A stretch of DNA of 64,000 bases from NCBI GenBank assembly GCA_036873755.1, contig JAVTVY010037000.1, positions 103,589 to 167,588 on the forward strand, given 5' to 3'. The notes beneath the pieces are model-generated. The model had not been told where the DNA came from. It did not search any database and worked only from the letters and a program-made list of their open reading frames with translations. Every line of letters starts with the position of its first letter. The first letter of the stretch is position 1. The stretch is from Hanleya hanleyi (Eukaryota; Mollusca; Polyplacophora; Lepidopleurida; Hanleyidae). The translations under genes were made by a program, and so were the position numbers. Below, piece after piece: positions 58,150 through 64,000 of this stretch.

Positions 58150-59260
58150 TGAAAATCTTTGCCTAACAAAACCTTATCATTGGATGAAGTCTAAACTGCC
58201 AAATTTTGGACAAAATTTTTGGACAAATGGACAAATATTTCATGTCACAAATAGCACATCATCAAATCATAAGAAACATGTGTAGCAAGTGTCAAACTCA
58301 TCCACTGAAAGATAACAGCTTCAGCAAACTTTCCATATACAGGTGTGCATGCATGTATGTTTATCATTGGCAAATTACTTAGTCGAAACTATCATAATTT
58401 GGACAAAAATACCACAGGCATATCCTCTAATCATATGAAACATGTGTACCAAGTTTCATAATCCTCCAATGAAACCTGACAAATTCAGTTAACTTTTCAG
58501 TACATTTTTGTTGTACTCATGCAGTCCAACCTCATAATTTGGACACAAATTAATATTTCATCTCAAAATAGCACAGGTACATCCTCTAATCATAAGAAAC
58601 ATGCTGAAGCTGAAAGGCTGTTATCCATAGAATAACCTTGTGTTATAGGATCTATAGCATTAAAGAGTGACTAATATAAAAATAAACAGCTGTTTTGGTG
58701 ATAAGATTGTATAATGCGACAATAACCAGCTGTTAGCAATATTCACCACTCAATGTCGTATGTATACATGTACATGTATTAACATTGGATTATGCTAATG
58801 CCTCTGTAGACTGTATTCTACAATAGCATGTCTGCTCTCTGGGAAACAAAACCTGGTCAATTATTTACCTTCATATACATACACTGACCACTGACCAAGC
58901 AGTAGTTGAGTCAGAATAGACATGAGGGTGATTATTACACAAAAAGGGGCATAATTCTGTAAAATAAGAGCTGAAACAAATAAATTTTTGTAGGCATCTA
59001 GTATGCAAGTTTCCAAAATTTGGTAGCTGTACCGAACACAGTTCTTCAGATGCAACTGATTACAGTCAAGCATATCCAAGATGATTAAAGAAAGTTTCCA
59101 AAATTTAGTAGCTGTATGTATAGATCTGCAGATAGAACTTGTACATTCAACTATAAAGCAAACAACAAAATCAGAGATTAATACATCCAAAAAGGGGCAT
59201 AATTCCATAAAATATGGGCCGAGAGGACTAATTTTTTTTTGTAGGCATCTAGAATACAAC
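58150..59260. repeat. Two sets of degenerate tandem repeats
   Basis: At 58195-58610 about three diverged units contain TTTTGGACAAA, ATCATAAGAAACATGTGTA and TCATCCACTGAAA / TCCTCCAATGAAA. At 58940-59260 two ~245-bp units share AAAAAGGGGCATAATTC, TGTAGGCATCTAG and TTTCCAAAATTTGGTAGCTG. They resemble cores of old tandem-core elements without visible ends. Confidence 0.5.
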
Positions 59261-59324
59261 CAGATAAAACAAATGTATTAGAACAGGAAGTGGACAGAAT
59301 GGTTCAAAATCATGCATATAATCC

Positions 59325-59455
59325 ATTGTCTCTTAATTATTTCAATGATTTTAGAGGGTGATTAAATTTATTAGATGATCCGATTGGGTTCTTTCCCATA
59401 AACTGGGGGTGATTGAATTTTGATAGGGGGATTGAATGATTAGAGGGATGACCCT
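59325..59455. mobile_element. MITE-like repeat, CTAATAATTCAATC family, copy 5
   Basis: Contains TTTCAATGATTTTAGAGGGT, GATTAAATTTATTAGA, GGGGGTGATTGAATTTTGAT and GATTGAATGATTAGAGG, the reverse orientation of the 20055 copy. Confidence 0.55.
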
Positions 59456-59755
59456 ATCTTCATTCAGACTTTGTATTTTTCCAGGGTTGATTTAAAATTC
59501 AAGGATACAATAACTCCCAACAAGGCCTGTAGATGTCACATATGTTATACAGTATGATGCAGTCCTGTTTGACTTTATTCACACTGAAGTCAATACAAGG
59601 ATAGACAGGATAGGCTCAGGTAAATACAGGGAAACGGTGTATCTACCCATCCTCACAATGGCTGTACACTAGGGCACTGATGTAAGGTCACCCTGCCTGT
59701 ACATCAATGACCATCTGGAGAAATAGATAATTAACAAATCAATTAACCCACTTAC

Positions 59756-59876
59756 GTGCAGATGGATTGAACACATGGAAATACGTCGACTTGAATGTGG
59801 ATTTCATTTCGACATTCAGCGTAACCGTTCCATCCACGGTTGTAAATATCTGTATGAGTGTCCTTTGTATTACCAT
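59756..59876 (-). CDS. Candidate first coding exon of the supervillin-like gene
   Basis: On the minus strand an ATG at 59876-59874 opens a 40-codon frame that ends at a strong GTAAGT donor (GCAC|GTAAGT). An in-frame TAG lies 14 codons upstream of the ATG. One base is left over at the donor. The next exon (53290-53444) starts with two bases of a split codon, so the phases match and the joined codon is CCC (Pro). The peptide begins MVIQRTLIQIF and ends HVFNPSA. It looks protein-like and is richer in CpG than the flanking intron sequence, but I do not recognise it. A phase match has a one-in-three chance of being accidental, and the -3 to -1 bases at the donor (CAC) are poor. The intron to exon 2 would be about 6.3 kb, similar to others in this gene. 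It could also belong to something else or be noise. Confidence 0.35.
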
Positions 59877-60687
59877 GACAACAACAAGGTGTAACACGAA
59901 ATAAACGAGTATACGCTATTCTACTCAGGTGTGTCGCTACATTGGCGTCAAGTATCCAGTTGTCGGGATAACGTTACAAATTCATCTCCCATCACATTCC
60001 AGTGGGTATACATATACTTGTCCACACCCAGGTTAAGTCTAGACACCAATGCAGAGTCTCGTAGAGTTAATCTCGTTCACCCTATAGTAACACCAGGTCA
60101 GGGTTTCAAAATTATTTCTTTCAGAATGCCTGGGCACAGACCGAGATGAATTAAAATGTGTGAAAATGTGGAAATACCGGGGCAAGGCAAAAACATATGT
60201 CACACAGGTGGAAACTGTCAAATCAGGTTAAGCCTGGAATCACAGCAGACACTGGTCACTTATCACATACACACATGGGCAGTCAACTAAAACAGGTCCA
60301 GGGGTCAGACGGCTCAAGTTTCACCAATTGTCACACTGACCATTCTTTGACCACTCACCTGACACTGATCAAAGGTGAAAAAAGTGCCCCCAAGTTTAAT
60401 TTAGCCTGGATCCAAACACCTGTGAGATTATTGCTGGTTCGAGTATGATTAGATATGTGTGTAGCGGGGAAAGGCAGATATCTCCCTCTCAGACACAATG
60501 CCCATGTATGTGATGTTCCGCAGATGTACTACTAGGAATCATCCGATCTGTCTGCAAGTCCGTATGTGAGCAAGGCCTCAATATTACATCGCACAAATAA
60601 TACCAAAGGTAATATAATAATCCTAGAATCTAATCCCAGAATAGCTTAATCTCTCCAACAGCTGAGTCAGTCCAACATCCTGTTAGT
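59877..60687. other. Sequence upstream of the candidate first exon
   Basis: No TATA box, CpG island or repeat clearly identified, so no promoter is claimed. Confidence 0.35.
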
Positions 60688-61070
60688 GACCACTGCCTTA
60701 ACAGTAGTATCCTACCATCATGATGTTAACATCACAGGTGAGGAGATCGGTTGATTTCACGATGATCTGAGAGATCAATATCTCCCGGTCAGCTAAGGCA
60801 ATCCTGAAGATGTAAAACTGTGGACCACTACCCTGGAAGTATTCCTGCTATCATGATTTTAACACCACAGGTGAAAAACCGAGACTGGTAGATTTCACGA
60901 TGATCTGACTGGTCCATCTCTCCTGGTCAGCTAAGGCAATCCTGCAGATGTAAAATTGTGACCCACTACCCCAACAGCATTTCTGCTATTGTAGCCCAGA
61001 GAAGACTGATCGACTCGATGATGATGCTCGCATGGTCCCGGTCCAATGTAAAACGTTAATCCAGCAGTAG
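60688..61070 (+). repeat. ~136-bp direct repeat, two to three copies
   Basis: Units start near 60688, 60823 and 60960. Shared words are GGTCAGCTAAGGCAATCCTG, GATTTCACGATGATCTGA and CATGATxTTAACAxCACAGG. The third unit diverges after its first 20-30 bases. No coding frame. Confidence 0.65.
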
Positions 61071-62157
61071 AATATTGAGCCATGTGGAGCGGTTTCTATA
61101 TGTTCACCCGAGTTAGATATAGGTAAAGGTAGATATCTGGTCATAATACATGTACAGCAATATCTCAGTGTTCAAACAGTCGTCGGATACCATATCCAAC
61201 TTCTGACACCGTGCGAGATATTGATTTACGTCCGGAGACTACATGTATGTATCCTAACTATTATAGTAGTACTCAGTACTGGTTCACCTCTCCTGTAAAC
61301 TCCCCGTACTACAGACGACAACACGCTCCGTGCATTACGTAAATCAGACCTGCAGAATGTATGCCCAACTCAAATTTAAGACCACGGAATGCAAATATTT
61401 GGACTTTTGCTTTAAATCAACATGTAATGGATTTAAAAGGGTTTAAATTTCTATAGCTGTATGGTGAATTGAATTTTCTTTCTCCGAGTGACAATATTAG
61501 AAATGAAATGTCTCTGCAACCCGCCACCTTCGCTGAGTTTTCCCACTGGTGTTCAATAATTTGTCCACTGGTCTATAATATTAACCTCTTGGTACATGCA
61601 TGACAATGCTTAATGGAACTTTGGAACAGATAGGCCAAAAACAGAATCAGAGTTCATGTTTTTCTCAAAGATTTCCAGTTAATTTAAACCTATCTTTTTC
61701 TCTGTTGCTCCGGAACAAAAAGAACAAGGGAGCTGAAACTTTCTGACTTTTCTGCAAATCTTATTGGCATCATTTTGGGACTAGTTGCATGCATAATCCT
61801 GGGTGCAAGAATCATGGTTAAATTCAAAATGGCCGCCATCCACATGGCCCCAATCTTTCAATGAGGACACTAGGAAAAGAGTCCAATACAAGAATGTAGG
61901 AGGCCCTTTTGATTCATGTAGAGAGAGCCCACAGCATTTGGCCCGCACCATTCAGTAGGCAACATTCAGGTAGTGTACAGAGCAGAGGGTTGTACGACAT
62001 TTCGACAGCCAAATTTCATTGCTCATTCATTAAGAATGAGTAAACTTAGGCATACTAAACTTACATCACACATGCATGTAATCATGAAACAGAAGTCTAC
62101 TCAAAAATCAGTGAGATTGACCTACATGTAGTCTAGATAACCCAGGGGTGCCAGTTA
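61071..62157. other. Non-coding stretch, nothing recognised
   Basis: No exon found. The words AAGAACAAGGGAGCTGAAAC and AAAATGGCCGCCATCC near 61720-61845 look like part of an interspersed repeat, but there is no second copy in the window to confirm. Confidence 0.35.
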
Positions 62158-62392
62158 GGCCATTGTCACTTGATTGGTTGTTTAGCATGACCAGCCATCA
62201 TCTATATTTTGAGAGTAAATAATTAAAATAGATGAGGGATTTACGTTTTCATGCATAAAATTTGCTCATCTTCTTCATATTCGGATATAATTGATCTGTA
62301 ATTTAATAATTAATAATAAATAAGTATAGCAATTAGCAGATGTCTTCAAAATATCAAGGTCATGCTAAACAATCAATCAACTGACAACGGCC
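62158..62392. mobile_element. PIF/Harbinger-like MITE, 235 bp, TTA target duplication
   Basis: The 35-bp ends GGCCATTGTCACTTGATTGG + TTGTTTAGCATGACC and their inverse (GGTCATGCTAAACAATCAAT ... AACGGCC) are flanked by TTA at 62155-62157 and 62393-62395. A 3-bp TWA duplication with GG-started ends fits PIF/Harbinger. Confidence 0.7.
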
Positions 62393-64000
62393 TTAGTGGT
62401 TTTCTTCAGTTCTACACAATAGGCATATACAGGCCCAGAGCATGTGGATGGAAATCAAACTGAATCAAATTCTTTACCCAGGATAGGTATGTGTTATGTA
62501 CACACATGAAAACACGCTCCCTCTAAATGTATTATGTGCAGCACACCCAGGAGGTATGCAAGCATGCATTCTTAAACATCATCCTGAGGGACTTGCCTCC
62601 CATCATGGATGGACAGCATTGTGTAACGATAAAAACAGACTTTGGGCTGAATCGATTCAAATCCAGACGAATCTCAAACAGTCCTTACAGACACTGAAAA
62701 CGTGGGTAGAAAGATGATAGAGGTGTATTAGAGAAGATATCCATGGCAGTAGGTCGGGACAACTTCTAAACGCCTCCTCGAAGAATAAGTTCCCATTGTT
62801 GTGGTAAAACGTCAGACTGTGAGGTCTAAAAAAACTCAGTAATGCATTGGTACCCTGTCTGTGATTGCACAGGAGTCTAAATGTACCATATATACCACAC
62901 AGAATAAACAGGTGAGTAATCTACAACTCCTTAAAATAAAATCTACATGCAGGTGTTACATGTATATATCACATGTATATACCTGAATGTGTACAAACAA
63001 GGTGTTACTGTATTTAATCTGGAGAGACAGAAATCTACAACATAAATATCTGATGTTGGTCGATTTAAAAGGCAAATTAGCACCTGTACATTGAAGAGTG
63101 TATATGAAGTAGTTTTATGTACATGTCTAATGGAAATTATATAACAAGACTTTATACTCGTATTAGCAGGCCTTATCATTCTCGAAATCTGCACCATGGC
63201 TGATATGATGGGCCTGGTATCCCCTAGTAATGGGGCTGATTTGCTCAAAGTCGAACTCCATTATCAACACTTTCTTTTTATGAAGCTGATAATCAGGGAG
63301 CTTCTTAAAACTGGAGGAAGGTACGTTTACATTTTGGAACGGGCATTTGCCATGCAAAAGAGGATGGCATGCCATTGTCATGCCAGTGCACAGGGAATGG
63401 CACACCGAGACTGGCATGCTGCGCATCCCATTTGGATCACCAGCGCATGCCAGTTCAATCAAGAAACGCATGCCCCAATGTTGAGAAGCTCCGTAGGACC
63501 CTGTGAATGCTTTTCAGGGTGAATTCAAGGGCTGATCAATCCCATCAAAATGCAAGACCTGAAATGCGATCATGAATTTTAAGATGCACCTATCTCGACT
63601 TTAAGCTTTGATAACAAATACGGCATGATTGAAATAATACTAATGTTGCCGATTTCCAGGTCATGAAAGAATGATTGGTTGTTTTTTTGAAGTTTAACGT
63701 CGCACCTAACCTTATTGGTCACACGGCGACGATGACCCAAACAAACATACCCTAGCAAAATCCTAACCCTAACAAAAACCTAACCAAACTACAAAAAAAA
63801 ATTGAATTTTGAAAATTAGGCTCTACAGACGCTGGTGATCACAATGGATCGTCAGAGAGCCTAACATGAAAGAATGGGAGACATTTGAAGTGAGAGATTC
63901 ACCAGCTACAATGTACATGTAGTGATTTCAGAGAGAGCCTGCAGAATGTTACAGATTTGAAGCTAGAACATGTCAAGCTAGAGTATTCGAGGCTATAAAT
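62393..64000. other. Non-coding stretch to the window end
   Basis: No gene recognised. Several GGCATGCCA/TGGCATGC words cluster at 63366-63450. A family B-like fragment (TTTAACGTCGCACCTAACCT) lies near 63695. A plus-strand frame at 63196-63522 has no recognisable features. Confidence 0.35.

Overview
This is a 64 kb window of AT-rich, intron-dominated animal DNA, almost certainly from a mollusc. The grounds are the density of tandem-core elements ending in an (ACGG)n tract plus a short C-rich/G-rich hairpin (the bivalve 'pearl'/Helentron-like type), abundant TACATGTA words, SINE-like repeats of a kind common in molluscs, and many TIR-bearing miniature elements. No prokaryotic gene organisation is present.

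One protein-coding gene explains nearly all credible coding sequence. It is a supervillin homologue (SVIL, villin/gelsolin superfamily) on the minus strand. Eight exons chain in order from 53444 down to 11042, and all seven internal junctions agree in phase. They give about 1340 residues of the long disordered N-terminal half. A further candidate 5' exon lies at 59756-59876. The gelsolin repeats and villin headpiece are not in the window, so the gene runs off the low-coordinate side. The recognisable family signature is a repeated 'xxPVTxEEV' module, which also occurs in vertebrate supervillin. The last exon carries seven exact [GS]IL[KR] motifs at roughly 16-residue spacing, which match the SILK docking motif for protein phosphatase 1.

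Layout from low to high coordinate: a tandem-core element (1-979), a foldback element (1583-1970), a second tandem-core element (2529-4185), a near-perfect palindrome (5007-5292), a hAT-like element abutted by nine identical 33-bp repeats (9129-9951), a ~31-bp array (10200-10905), exon 9 (11042-11720), another tandem-core element (13720-15257), a 36-bp array (20349-21456), exons 8 and 7 (26154-27484), MITEs, a CpG-rich promoter-like island (33110-33660), exons 6 and 5 (35234-37848), a ~97-bp satellite made from the 3' half of exon 4 (38262-42078, split by a 1.4 kb TIR element), exon 4 (42079-42267), the large exon 3 (43612-45329), a 40-copy 27-bp array (46219-47304), a tandem-core element with another nested inside it (48552-51195), exon 2 (53290-53444), a TTAA-flanked MITE with CRE motifs (55156-55650), a foldback element with seven copies of a 14-bp motif (56101-57692), and repeat-poor sequence to the end.

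The observations most worth a second look are the PP1-docking-like SILK array, the satellite derived from an exon inside that exon's own downstream intron, the ETS+E2F CpG island inside an intron, and the shared architecture of the tandem-core elements. All gene and repeat calls come from reading the sequence; no database search was possible.
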